Shown here: one piece after another, positions 8,448-17,530 of the stretch | Layout of the letters: every line of letters begins with the position of its first letter | Position numbering within the stretch: the first letter of the stretch is position 1 | Assembly: GCF_011612265.2 (NCBI RefSeq) | Contig: NZ_CP050134.2 | Location: forward strand, 1 to 64,000 | DNA: 64,000 nucleotides | Source of the DNA: Corynebacterium matruchotii | GTDB taxonomy: Bacteria > Actinomycetota > Actinomycetes > Mycobacteriales > Mycobacteriaceae | Reading direction: 5' to 3' | Notes under the pieces: generated by a model | The model's database searches: none | Told to the model about the DNA's origin: nothing | Seen by the model: the letters and a program-made list of their open reading frames with translations, nothing else | Position numbers and translations under genes: made by a program

Positions 8448-8995
8448 GACTCATTTCCATTGGGGGTGACGCCATTTTTGATGTTTTACCAGCATTTTTA
8501 TATTCTCCGAATTATTTACTTAATGCAGAATTAGTACAAAGTAAATTTTGTAAGACTGGTTGAGTTATCGCTTATGCTTCCACCTTTATGGGGTGGTTGT
8601 TGTAGTGCGGAATTTACAAAGGGCAAAGGAGTAAATGTATTTGACGTTGTGTTTTAGCAAAAATTTACAAATGATTTTTATTTTTATCTATGGTGTTATG
8701 GATTAGGGTCGTGTAAATATAATCTTATTAGTTCTTACGCTACTTTCCTGAGACTTCATGTGTGATAGTTGCAGGTGTTAATAGTGTTTGCCTTCCTGTC
8801 ATGCAGGTATTTTAGCAGTTGTATTTAATTGTAAGGAGTTATGTAATGGTCAATAAATATTGTTGTGTGTTGAGATGGGACGGTGCGGATAAATAGGTGA
8901 AAATGATATTATCTCATTTTCTATATAAATTAGAATCCTATTTTTAGGAGCTGTTACAACCTCCCCAATAAGAGTTGAAAAAGCAGGTAGTTAGC
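8448..8995. other. AT-rich spacer upstream of the secretion operon
   Basis: Divergent spacer between the AbiE module and the SCO6880-like gene. Its left part repeats 3300-3600. The unique part (8770-8995) probably holds the promoter of the secretion operon, since AT-rich tracts precede the gene. A good AAGGAG at about 8835 is followed only by frames of 1 and 16 codons. Confidence 0.4.
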
Positions 8996-10489
8996 ATGTC
9001 TGATATCAATGATGATCTTAGTATTCCAGTGCAATATGCTTTGGGAATGCCCTCACGACGCACCGGGTTGGGTGGGCTGTCCGTCCAAGTCACCATAGTG
9101 GGTTTTATCGGTGCGTTACTGCTCTTTATCTTTATTGCAAACCAGCAGATTATTCTTGGCATCATAGTTGCTGCGATATTTGGTTTACTTATGGCTGTTA
9201 TGTCTTTTCGTCGGGCAAATAGGTCACTAGCTCAGTATGGGCAAATGATTTTTCAAGACTGGCAACGTCGACGTAACAAAGCAAACGTATATGTATCAGG
9301 GGAATTCTCTCGCGTACCAGGTGGGCATCGAAGGCTTCCTGGATTATTGGCTCGAACTGAAGCTATATCTGGCATTGATAGTAACGGAAGGGAATTTGTT
9401 GTGATCCTCGACAGACCTCGTCGTGAAGCGACAGTGCTTTTAGATGTGACTTTTACCGGTCAAATTGCGGTCACGCAAACTGAGCGGAATCTTATGACCG
9501 CGGAATGGGCACGTTGGTTGCAAACATTATCTTTAGCGGGAGATATCTTGCAGATGGCTGTGGTCATTGCTACCCGTCCCGGCACAGGTGCTTTAGTCGC
9601 TAGAGAGGTGTCACAGATTGTTTCAGATGATGCCCCAGAAATAGCAAAACAGATTATGTATGAAGCGGCACAAACAATCTCAATGACGTTACCTGAAGTA
9701 GTAGGACATATTGCCATCACTGTAAAACTATCGGCAGGTGTGATGGCGGATAATGACTTCATGTCCCAGCTAGCAACCCGGGTTCCTTCATGGGCAGCAA
9801 CACTGGAATATGCCGGGATGGTTGCATTGCCAATGTCGTATGAACAAGCAGTGGCTCGCATTCATAGTTTCTATAATCCAGCAGCCGAAGCTGATTTTGA
9901 GGCACTAGATTTAATCAACCAACCACACGAAATGAAGTGGGAAGATGCTGGGCCGTCCATGGCAACTACCCAACCAAAATTCTATGAACATAATGGTGTT
10001 CGATCGCTTACCTGGGAAATGTCACAAGCGCCCCGGTCGACCTTTGAGGATAATCTTTTGCAGAATCTCATCGTGCCACATTCTCGGGTCAACAGAAAAC
10101 GTGTAATGATCTGCTATCGACCATTTTCTGCTGGTGCTGGTGCAAAGAAGGTAGAAGATGAGCATAGAGATGCTATGGTTGCGGCGAATTCCTCAAAAAA
10201 GATTCGGTCTGCCAACGCTGAAATTCGTTTGGAACATACCGAAGCAGCCCGACGTGCACAAGCTCGTGGAGCACAATTGGGAAAATACTCACTCTTTGTG
10301 ACTGCCACCATTGATGAATCCGCTGACATGCGACAAATTACACATGATATTGAACAGTTAGGAGCAGGATCATCAATACAATTGCAACTAATGAGGCGCC
10401 AACAAGATGTCGGTTTCCAGGTGACATGTGGTGTTGGTTTGATTCCATGGTCGAAAACCTCAACATCATCATGGTTATCAAGTAACTAG
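8996..10489 (+). CDS. SCO6880-type conjugation protein (PrgI-like N-terminus)
   Basis: A 497-residue protein with two adjacent hydrophobic segments at about residues 30-70, followed by a large soluble region. The start LSIPVQYALGMPSRRTGLGG and the pattern after it match the SCO6880 family of actinobacterial type IV secretion proteins, in which a PrgI-like membrane hairpin is fused to a VirB4-N-like soluble part. It is expected to sit at the inner membrane and dock the VirB4-type ATPase. The ATG at 8996 (MSDIND) is preferred over a TTG at 8975. It heads the intact part of the operon and is followed 20 bp later by the next gene. Confidence 0.75.
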   Translation: MSDINDDLSIPVQYALGMPSRRTGLGGLSVQVTIVGFIGALLLFIFIANQQIILGIIVAAIFGLLMAVMSFRRANRSLAQYGQMIFQDWQRRRNKANVYVSGEFSRVPGGHRRLPGLLARTEAISGIDSNGREFVVILDRPRREATVLLDVTFTGQIAVTQTERNLMTAEWARWLQTLSLAGDILQMAVVIATRPGTGALVAREVSQIVSDDAPEIAKQIMYEAAQTISMTLPEVVGHIAITVKLSAGVMADNDFMSQLATRVPSWAATLEYAGMVALPMSYEQAVARIHSFYNPAAEADFEALDLINQPHEMKWEDAGPSMATTQPKFYEHNGVRSLTWEMSQAPRSTFEDNLLQNLIVPHSRVNRKRVMICYRPFSAGAGAKKVEDEHRDAMVAANSSKKIRSANAEIRLEHTEAARRAQARGAQLGKYSLFVTATIDESADMRQITHDIEQLGAGSSIQLQLMRRQQDVGFQVTCGVGLIPWSKTSTSSWLSSN

Positions 10490-10508
10490 CAGAAAGATAA
10501 TTTTACCA

Positions 10509-11378
10509 ATGTGGTGGGCATCAAAATCTACAAAGACACATGTACCAATTTTAAAAGGATTAACAATTACGCAAGTGCGTGATGTTGGCGGTTTTGACAT
10601 AGGTGTGATGTGGCAATCGCAATTTAAGCAAGCATCTGTGCTACTTGAAGGTCCTTTTGATACGGTATCAAATTATGAACTCTTAGAACTATGGCGAACA
10701 CACATGGCGGAAAAATCTATAGTGGGATCCATATCTACCATCGCGCAACCAATATGCACGGGAATGCCAATGTATGCTCTAATAACATTTCTAACTCCTG
10801 GCATGCCCAAGGATGAAGCAGAAACATTGGTTGCAAAGGAAATATCAGATTGTTATGCTCCCTATACAGTAGATATTACATGGAATCCATTATCATTATT
10901 GGATGTAGCAGAATATTCATCTACTATTTGGGCGCCGAACACAGAAAATGTTGAGTTTCCGCCATTGGCAGAGCAAGTACAAGAAAGTCTTACGTCAATT
11001 ACTTGTGATGATGTAACGCGTATTGTATACGATGTACTTGAGGATAATGCTATTAACCAGGAAATCAACTCTTTGGTGTCTACCGGTATACTGCGAGATT
11101 TTGAAGAAGTGTATCGGATTGAAGTAAATCGTCTTACAACTGATGCATTTCGTGAATCAGAAAAAACTGCACGATTATTCCGCAGATCTGGGATTCTAGT
11201 AATTGAAACCGCAGATGAGAATTCATGCGAACAACTAGCTAGTGAGATTATTGGTGCATTGTCGCCTAAAGCACGGTTACGAATAAGCAGAATGATCGGG
11301 CGACAACATTTAGGTGCGCTCTTAGCGGCAGGCATCCCCGCATATGGGTGGCAGTATAACGAACATGTGGCGAGCTAA
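10509..11378 (+). CDS. Secretion-operon protein of unknown function, 289 residues
   Basis: A soluble-looking protein with no signal peptide and no membrane segment. It sits between SCO6880-like and VirB4-like genes with 11-20 bp gaps, so it is almost certainly part of the same transfer machinery. The segment between about residues 195 and 260 is rich in charged residues and Arg (FRESEKTARLFRRSG). It may be the second half of an SCO6880/VirB4-N type protein split into two genes, since such a domain usually precedes the ATPase. No motif supports a firmer call. Confidence 0.55.
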   Translation: MWWASKSTKTHVPILKGLTITQVRDVGGFDIGVMWQSQFKQASVLLEGPFDTVSNYELLELWRTHMAEKSIVGSISTIAQPICTGMPMYALITFLTPGMPKDEAETLVAKEISDCYAPYTVDITWNPLSLLDVAEYSSTIWAPNTENVEFPPLAEQVQESLTSITCDDVTRIVYDVLEDNAINQEINSLVSTGILRDFEEVYRIEVNRLTTDAFRESEKTARLFRRSGILVIETADENSCEQLASEIIGALSPKARLRISRMIGRQHLGALLAAGIPAYGWQYNEHVAS

Positions 11379-11389
11379 GGGTTGCAGTC

Positions 11390-13120
11390 ATGGTTAGAAA
11401 GAAGAAACAGAAAATAGATTACTTCGAACTGCATGAACAGATTATGCATGGTGATGCTACCCCTCCACCTATTTTCTCTATCAAAGGTTTTGGCTATGCT
11501 CGATGGCTGAGCCATAATAAAAAACATGTAGAAGACTCCAAGCATCAATTTAACATGGCTGGTGGTACAGAACCAGTGCGTGGTGAAAAATCATTTTCCA
11601 GATCGACGATGCGAGGTTTTTCTGGCCCCTGGTCGGGGCAAGCTGCAGTGGTGTCTGGGCCGCAGGAATGGCAAACCACAACGAATCTAGGTGCAGGTTT
11701 TAATCCTAATGTTGCTGGTGCTCCTGCACCAGCAATTGGTACTCCTTTAGGCGTCCATCCTATTACAGGCGCAGAAATATGTTGTGACCCATTGAGCTGG
11801 TTTCGTGAAGGAATCATCTCAAACCCATCATGTTTTGTGCTGTCGGTCCCGGGTAAAGGTAAGTCTACGTTAGTGCGCAAAATGTTAATGGGAGATGTAG
11901 CCCAAGGACATATTCCCATTATTGCTGGTGACATTAAAGGTGAATATGTAGGCTTTGTTCAACAAGTGGGTGGTCAAGTTATCACTATTGGGCATGGTGC
12001 AGGCACACTTAATCCGCTAGATGTTGGGGCGCTAGGGCGAGTGATTCCCCAAATCCGTAACAAATTAACAGAAATGGATAAGACTAAAGATAAAGAAGAA
12101 TACAAACGTATTGAAGATACATTACATCGGGCCTTGGAGCAGGTGCATGGTCGACAAGTAACAATGGTGGCTACGTTAGTTGGTTTGGGCCGAAAAACTC
12201 CTATGAAGGATTGGGAGGCCATGCTTGTTTCGATTGCATTGCGAGAAATATATACACATACCAATATTGATTGGGAGCATCCACCAGTATTAGAAGATCT
12301 CATTAATCACCTAGAACAAGGATCTGATGAACTGTTTAAAAAAGGCCGAGCACGCACCCAGGAAGAATGGGATAACCGAATTGATAATTTACTATTGTCC
12401 TTAAACTCATTGCTTGATGGGCCAACTGGGCAAATATTTGCTGGTGAAACATCCTCACCCATTCACATTGGTGCAAATGCTGTTTGTATCGATGTATCAG
12501 CAATTGACCGTGGTGATGAAGCAATGAAGGCGGCGGTGATGATGGCATGTTGGTCAGCCGCCTTCGGCGCAATCGAGGCAGCACATATGCTTGCTGATGT
12601 TGGTCTTGCGAAACAACAGTATTTCTCAGCTACATTAGACGAACTATGGCAGGTGTTGGCAGCGGCTCCTGGTATGGTGCAGCACGTTGATGCGCTCACA
12701 AGGTTAAACCGTACTGATGCAACAGTGCTCAATATGATCACGCATACATTCCGTGATTTAGAGGCCTTATCTAATGAAGAAGATCGACAAACTGCTATGG
12801 GGTTTATTGAACGTGCAGGCATGGTTATTTGTGGTGGCTTACCTGCGAGCGAGTTAGATATTTTGCAATCTCGTTTAACTTTTACTGCGGCAGAAGCCGC
12901 TATGGTAGTGTCATGGTCCCGAGGAGTTCATCCAGGTAGGACTCGAAGTCGTAATGCTCGATCTGGGGCACTAGGCCGCGGTCAATTCATGATTAAACCT
13001 GCAAAAGATGGTACTCCGGGAATTCCAGTACAAACGATTTTGACACCAACAGAGGTGAAGCACCGTCTGCATGATACCAATGTTCGATTTGATGAGTATT
13101 TCTCCAAAGGCATACTATGA
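11390..13120 (+). CDS. VirB4-type conjugation ATPase
   Basis: Predicted motor ATPase that powers assembly and transport by the type IV system at the cytoplasmic face of the membrane. Walker A is SVPGKGKST at about residues 152-160; the Walker B region is FSATLDELWQVL near residue 415. The segment HIPIIAGDIKGEYVGF just after Walker A is typical of VirB4/TraC and HerA-like ATPases. At 576 residues it is shorter than full VirB4, lacking the N-terminal domain, which the two preceding genes may supply. The stop overlaps the next ATG by four bases (ATGA), indicating translational coupling. Confidence 0.8.
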   Translation: MVRKKKQKIDYFELHEQIMHGDATPPPIFSIKGFGYARWLSHNKKHVEDSKHQFNMAGGTEPVRGEKSFSRSTMRGFSGPWSGQAAVVSGPQEWQTTTNLGAGFNPNVAGAPAPAIGTPLGVHPITGAEICCDPLSWFREGIISNPSCFVLSVPGKGKSTLVRKMLMGDVAQGHIPIIAGDIKGEYVGFVQQVGGQVITIGHGAGTLNPLDVGALGRVIPQIRNKLTEMDKTKDKEEYKRIEDTLHRALEQVHGRQVTMVATLVGLGRKTPMKDWEAMLVSIALREIYTHTNIDWEHPPVLEDLINHLEQGSDELFKKGRARTQEEWDNRIDNLLLSLNSLLDGPTGQIFAGETSSPIHIGANAVCIDVSAIDRGDEAMKAAVMMACWSAAFGAIEAAHMLADVGLAKQQYFSATLDELWQVLAAAPGMVQHVDALTRLNRTDATVLNMITHTFRDLEALSNEEDRQTAMGFIERAGMVICGGLPASELDILQSRLTFTAAEAAMVVSWSRGVHPGRTRSRNARSGALGRGQFMIKPAKDGTPGIPVQTILTPTEVKHRLHDTNVRFDEYFSKGIL

Positions 13121-15201
13121 AAATAGTCGTTGGTATTCTTGCTTGTATCGCGGTAGTCTTCTTTCTTATCGTGGTAATATTTAGCGACGACGATTATGAT
13201 GAGCTTACTAAAAATGGTTTTTCTTCATGTGTTGGGTCCAAACGATCAGGCACTATGGACAGCAGTGTGCCTGAAGGCTCATACAGTTATCCCGAAGCAC
13301 ATGCCTTAGATCACCTGACATCAGGATGGCGTACCCCAGATCGTCCAGATCATCGTGGATTGGATATCGCACAGGGGCCAAGCACCCCAATTCTTGCATT
13401 TGCTGATGGTACAGTTGCCCAAGCCGGACCAGCAACAGGTTTTGGGCAATGGATTGTGATTGATCATGAGTTTGGTGGAAAAAAATACTCCACAGTATAT
13501 GGACATATTTTCCCCGAAGATATTTTGGTTGAGACCGGTGATGAAGTCAAAGCTGGTCAACATATTGCTAACCAAGGCTATAACGGTGAAGTAGTTCCTC
13601 CAGGGCCACAAGGGTCACATCTGCATTTTGAAGTGTGGGAGGGTGGTAGGCTTTCTGGTGGACATGACGTCGATCCGCAACCTTGGTTGAATAAAGCAGT
13701 AGAACCGAGTACAGGAAAACCAAAAACTGGTGGGAATTCTAAGATTTTCCTCATCGGTGATTCCCTTACTGAAGGCGCCAAATCTGACTTGGAAAAAGTA
13801 TTGCCAGATGCATCTATTAATGCTAAAGTCGGTCGGCAATTTTCTGAAGGGTTAGATATTCTCAAACACACATCAACTCGTTATGAGGTGGTGATTTTAG
13901 CATTAGGCACTAACGGTGAATTCAGCCAAGATCAACTCGATGAAGCCATTGAAGCAACACATGGTGCTCGTGTGGTACTGACGACAGTGGCGGGGGCTAA
14001 GGTTTCTTCTGCTGCCAGTGTTAATAAACTGGTGCGAAAGAATGCTGATAAGGCTACTATTGCGGACTGGGAAAAGCGAGTTAAAGATAATTCTGGTCTT
14101 ATTGGTAACGATGGGGTACATCCAACAACGCAAGGTCGCAAAGAATTCGCCTCTGTATTGGCGGAAGCTGCTAAGAATGCAACAAAAACTAATTCGACCT
14201 CGAAAGAGATTGAACTGCCACCTACAAGCAAACTAAAGTCAGAAGAGCACATGCAAAAAGATGCGATTCGGGTAGCTCGGGCTGCGGCAGTGAAATTCCC
14301 CAAGATTCAATCCATGGGTGGTTGGCGACCAGGTGATTCCCATCAAGACCATCCTGAAGGACGTGCCGTGGATTTGATGATTCCTCGGTGGGATACTGAT
14401 GAAGGCAAAAAATTTGGTGACGAAGTACTTGATTATTTCCGTAGTAACGCTAAGCAATTTAATATCGAATACTTTATTTGGCGTCAGCAATTCATTCCAG
14501 CAGAGGGTGATGACGGATACACTATGAATGATCGTGGGAGTCCTACTCAAAATCACTACGATCACGTCCACATCACAGTCAAGGGTGGAGGCTACCCGAA
14601 GGAAGGCGAAAAATATTCACTTAATGGTGAAAAAGATTCATCACCAACAGGAAGCACTCATCGAACCAGTGATTGTGATAACGATGATGCCCCAGTCCAT
14701 GTTGATGATGATCTGGATGCTACCGATATTCCACCAGAATATGCAAAGTGGTTTGAACGGTCAGCTGCCCAATGCAAACAGTTGCGTGCCCCGATCTTAG
14801 CCGCACTTTATCACCAAGAATCTGGTTTCAAACAAGGACTTGTATCTTCGACAGGAGCCCAAGGTCCAGGACAGTTTATGCCGGAAACATGGGCCGCATG
14901 GGGACGTAAGGTGGACGATAAGGGCAATGCTATTGGCCCACCTGGATCTGGTGATGTCAACGACATTGGTGATGCCACGATGGCATCAGGTCGGTTCTTA
15001 TGCTCCATTGCTGAACAGAATGAGGAATGGAAGGCCGAAGGAAAAATCCATGGTGATGATACTGAACTAATGCTAGCCGGCTATAACGCTGGCCCAGGTG
15101 CAGTGCTTAATAATGGTGGAGTTCCACCATTTGAAGAAACTCAGCACTATGTCAAGATTATTCCCGAAAAAGCAAAACAATTTGAGAAGAAAAAGAAATA
15201 G
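13117..15201 (+). CDS. Four-domain cell-wall hydrolase of the transfer apparatus
   Basis: A 694-residue protein with an N-terminal membrane anchor (residues 3-22). Domain 1 (about 60-190) is an M23/LytM peptidase with H79-x3-D83 and H168-x-H170. Domain 2 (about 208-350) is SGNH-hydrolase-like: GDS at 214-216, GTN at 264-266 and DGVH at 332-335. Domain 3 (about 380-495) has H409, D419 and a YDHVH at 481-485, matching a D,D-carboxypeptidase/ARB-type zinc peptidase layout. Domain 4 (about 540-690) is a lytic transglycosylase with E568 in HQESG, GAQGPGQF and AGYNAGP. It would open peptidoglycan locally for the secretion channel. The SGNH module between two peptidases is unusual; it might remove acetyl groups or other wall esters, which is inference. 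Confidence 0.85.
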   Translation: MKIVVGILACIAVVFFLIVVIFSDDDYDELTKNGFSSCVGSKRSGTMDSSVPEGSYSYPEAHALDHLTSGWRTPDRPDHRGLDIAQGPSTPILAFADGTVAQAGPATGFGQWIVIDHEFGGKKYSTVYGHIFPEDILVETGDEVKAGQHIANQGYNGEVVPPGPQGSHLHFEVWEGGRLSGGHDVDPQPWLNKAVEPSTGKPKTGGNSKIFLIGDSLTEGAKSDLEKVLPDASINAKVGRQFSEGLDILKHTSTRYEVVILALGTNGEFSQDQLDEAIEATHGARVVLTTVAGAKVSSAASVNKLVRKNADKATIADWEKRVKDNSGLIGNDGVHPTTQGRKEFASVLAEAAKNATKTNSTSKEIELPPTSKLKSEEHMQKDAIRVARAAAVKFPKIQSMGGWRPGDSHQDHPEGRAVDLMIPRWDTDEGKKFGDEVLDYFRSNAKQFNIEYFIWRQQFIPAEGDDGYTMNDRGSPTQNHYDHVHITVKGGGYPKEGEKYSLNGEKDSSPTGSTHRTSDCDNDDAPVHVDDDLDATDIPPEYAKWFERSAAQCKQLRAPILAALYHQESGFKQGLVSSTGAQGPGQFMPETWAAWGRKVDDKGNAIGPPGSGDVNDIGDATMASGRFLCSIAEQNEEWKAEGKIHGDDTELMLAGYNAGPGAVLNNGGVPPFEETQHYVKIIPEKAKQFEKKKK

Positions 15202-15220
15202 GTGGCATGGAGAGATCATT

Positions 15221-15790
15221 ATGGATTATCTCAAGAGATTCAGGTTAGTCATACTGATTACCAGCATGGTAATCATTGCAGTATTAGGAATTACCGTGGC
15301 TTTCTTACTAGGAAAAGAGCATAACACCACGGACACTTCACAAGAGCATGTGGGTGCCAGTGATCCAGCAGTTGATGAATTTGATCCACTTAATGATCCT
15401 GCTGTAGGTGCGCAATCCTTAGCTGCATCAATACTGTCGTATTCACCTGCGACAGACAAGTCTCCATCAGATGGGGCAAAGCGGGTAAAAGACCGACTCA
15501 CTGGAAAATATCTTAAGGCTGCCGGAGACGATTCCGCGCCAAAGCCAAAGCAATGGAATACGTGGGCGCATGATAAATCCAAGATCCACACTGTTGTTAA
15601 GTTGCTGGATAATGTAGATATTCCTGCTGACGCAACTCAAGCAGTAATTCCGATACAAGCAAAAACATCTGTATGGCATGCTGATGGAGACCAAACCCCT
15701 ATTAGGAAAAGCAAGATTAACGTTCACATGGTCAAAGAGGGAAACATGTGGAAGCTATCAGATATGGAATATCTCTCGGTATCGGAATAA
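15221..15790 (+). CDS. Bitopic membrane protein of the transfer operon, VirB8-like topology
   Basis: A 189-residue protein with a short cytoplasmic start (MDYLKRFR), one membrane helix (about residues 9-30) and an extracytoplasmic domain whose second half alternates strands and Lys-rich turns (VIPIQAKTSVWHADGD). Single anchor plus a small soluble domain matches the topology of VirB8/TrbF-type and TcpC-type scaffold proteins, but I see no diagnostic motif. The ATG at 15221 follows GGAGAG; longer upstream frame overlaps the hydrolase gene and is rejected. Confidence 0.6.
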   Translation: MDYLKRFRLVILITSMVIIAVLGITVAFLLGKEHNTTDTSQEHVGASDPAVDEFDPLNDPAVGAQSLAASILSYSPATDKSPSDGAKRVKDRLTGKYLKAAGDDSAPKPKQWNTWAHDKSKIHTVVKLLDNVDIPADATQAVIPIQAKTSVWHADGDQTPIRKSKINVHMVKEGNMWKLSDMEYLSVSE

Positions 15791-15795
15791 AACTT

Positions 15796-16812
15796 ATGAC
15801 AGTGCCATCCCAATCATCTTTGCCAAAGCTACGACAAATCAGTTTAAGTATCTTTGTCGTATTAGGGCTAGTTATTTTATCAGGGTTGCGCTTTCCCATC
15901 TTGCATCAAGTATTTCAGGAGTGTCCAAAACTGCATGCTGCTACTGCGACGTTTGTAGCACTCTGCATTGGGGTAATACCGTTTATTCTTCTTGGTTCTA
16001 TGGCATCAGCAACAGTGGCGATAATGATGACGCCTAGTCGATGGGCTCGAATTATTCCCGCGCACCCATTTGCCGCAATACTGATAGCTGCTTGTTGTGG
16101 GATGATAACCCCTAGTTGCGAATGTGCCTCAGTTCCATTGGCTAGACGAATGATGCTTTCTGGTGTGCCAGCAGGGGCTGCAATTACCTTCATGGTAGCG
16201 GCTCCATCGTTAAACCCTGTGGTGATATATGCAACTATGACGGCTTTCAACAGTTGGCAGATAGCAATGGCACGGTGGACTGCAGGACTAATGGCTGTTA
16301 TCGGAGTGGGGATGATCGTAACATTCTTTGGCCATCGCGCTTTTAATAAACTAGTTCCAGTGGATGAGTTAGTATGCCATTCAGTAAGCCGGCAAAGAGT
16401 TTCGAAGAAAAATCAATGGTTACAAGCAATGAGCCATGATGCGCTATCCTCATTAACCTTTGTTATCATTGGTGCTGGTTGTGCCGCTATCGCTACAACA
16501 TTACTACCACGATCATTCATGTCTGTTGTTCAGAACAACATTCTTATGGCGATTTTAGTCATGATGGGTTTAGCCATGATGTTATCTTTATGCTCGTTAG
16601 GGGATGCTTTTGTCGCAGCTTCATTTAGTGCATTACCTTTAGCATCACTACTTGTCTTTTTAGTTCTCGGTCCCATCATAGACTTGAAACTAGCAGCTTT
16701 AATGGATGGCATGTTGGGGGTGCAAGCAACGAAAGTAATTGCATTAGCAGGGGTATGTATGGCGTTAATATCTACCATTATTGTGGCAGGAATTTGGGGG
16801 TGGCTATCATGA
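15796..16812 (+). CDS. YraQ/UPF0718-family permease
   Basis: A 338-residue membrane protein with about eight hydrophobic segments. The segment TPSCECASVPLARRMMLSGV followed by PAGAAITFMVAAPSLNPVV is the signature of the YraQ/DUF318 permease family. The ATG at 15796 is chosen: it lies five bases after the previous stop. The gene overlaps the next (DUF1980-type) by ATGA, the usual partner in Gram-positive genomes. Substrate is not established; some relatives are linked to metal or thioredoxin-like traffic. It is not a known component of type IV secretion, so it looks like cargo carried inside the transfer operon. Confidence 0.8.
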   Translation: MTVPSQSSLPKLRQISLSIFVVLGLVILSGLRFPILHQVFQECPKLHAATATFVALCIGVIPFILLGSMASATVAIMMTPSRWARIIPAHPFAAILIAACCGMITPSCECASVPLARRMMLSGVPAGAAITFMVAAPSLNPVVIYATMTAFNSWQIAMARWTAGLMAVIGVGMIVTFFGHRAFNKLVPVDELVCHSVSRQRVSKKNQWLQAMSHDALSSLTFVIIGAGCAAIATTLLPRSFMSVVQNNILMAILVMMGLAMMLSLCSLGDAFVAASFSALPLASLLVFLVLGPIIDLKLAALMDGMLGVQATKVIALAGVCMALISTIIVAGIWGWLS

Positions 16813-17516
16813 AGTATTACCGTCGATATAGCAGTTCTATTCTGTTAGTTTTATTAGGGGTAGGGCTGTGCAGAGCAGTATGGTTGGAGAAATATCAGGC
16901 ATGGGTATCATTGCCCCCATTGGTATTGATTCTCAGCGGTATCGGATTGTTTGCCCTTGGAATATTTCTTTTGCTATCCCCAACAGAATCATGCTGTGGT
17001 GATAATCATAGTATTCCATGGTACACCCCCTGGATGATAGGAGGTTTATGTACAGTGGTTATGGTCATTAGTCCACCCATGTTGTCAACAACCATGGTGC
17101 CCACAGCAAACTATGCGGTAGCAACTATGGGAAATCCCAATACATGGGAAGCATTAGGAACAGGAACTCCTGAATTGCCGCTATTTGAGGTTATTGCGAG
17201 GTCTCTCAAGCCTGCTGATCTGCGGCTTCAGGGGCGACAAGTGCGGATAAAAGGTCAGATAAGTACCACTAGCCAAAATGTACGCTTATTATCGAGAGTA
17301 ACAGTAACATGTTGTGCCGCAGATGCACGGGTATATCGAGTTGAGCTTGACGATCCGTTGAAACATCTCCAAGATATCCACGATGGACAGTGGCTCATGA
17401 GCACAGTACGTCTCCAACCAGGCACAACCACTGAAAAACGCGAATGGATTCCTTTGGTCACGGTTATTAAAGTGAAGCCAGTGGAGATACAACCATACGA
17501 TAAGAATAAATTATAG
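16809..17516 (+). CDS. TIGR03943/DUF1980-type permease partner
   Basis: A 235-residue protein with three hydrophobic segments in the first 90 residues, a CCGD motif near residue 60, and an extracytoplasmic OB-fold-like C-terminal domain (GRQVRIKGQIS, then VTCCAADARVYRVEL). The tandem CC pairs and the TCCAADA motif are typical of this family, which is encoded beside YraQ-type permeases. The start overlaps the permease stop as ATGA, so the two are coupled and probably form one membrane complex. Function is unknown; the Cys pairs suggest metal binding. Confidence 0.75.
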   Translation: MKYYRRYSSSILLVLLGVGLCRAVWLEKYQAWVSLPPLVLILSGIGLFALGIFLLLSPTESCCGDNHSIPWYTPWMIGGLCTVVMVISPPMLSTTMVPTANYAVATMGNPNTWEALGTGTPELPLFEVIARSLKPADLRLQGRQVRIKGQISTTSQNVRLLSRVTVTCCAADARVYRVELDDPLKHLQDIHDGQWLMSTVRLQPGTTTEKREWIPLVTVIKVKPVEIQPYDKNKL

Positions 17517-17530
17517 TAGGTGAGGAAAGA

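Larger units (their letters stand above)
7631..8770. repeat. Right copy of the ~1.1-kb direct repeat
   Basis: Same-orientation counterpart of 2481-3620. Just beyond the shared spacer, the frame CGC TAC TTT... gives RYFPETSCVIVAGVNSV, which aligns loosely with RYSLRASFLIGGIRMVA at the start of the TrbL-like fragment, so a decayed TrbL piece may end this copy. Confidence 0.5.

Noticed and set aside
8835..8894. Leader peptide before the secretion operon
   Set aside because: A good AAGGAG is followed by ATG-TAA and then a 16-codon frame; without conservation data this is not distinguishable from chance.
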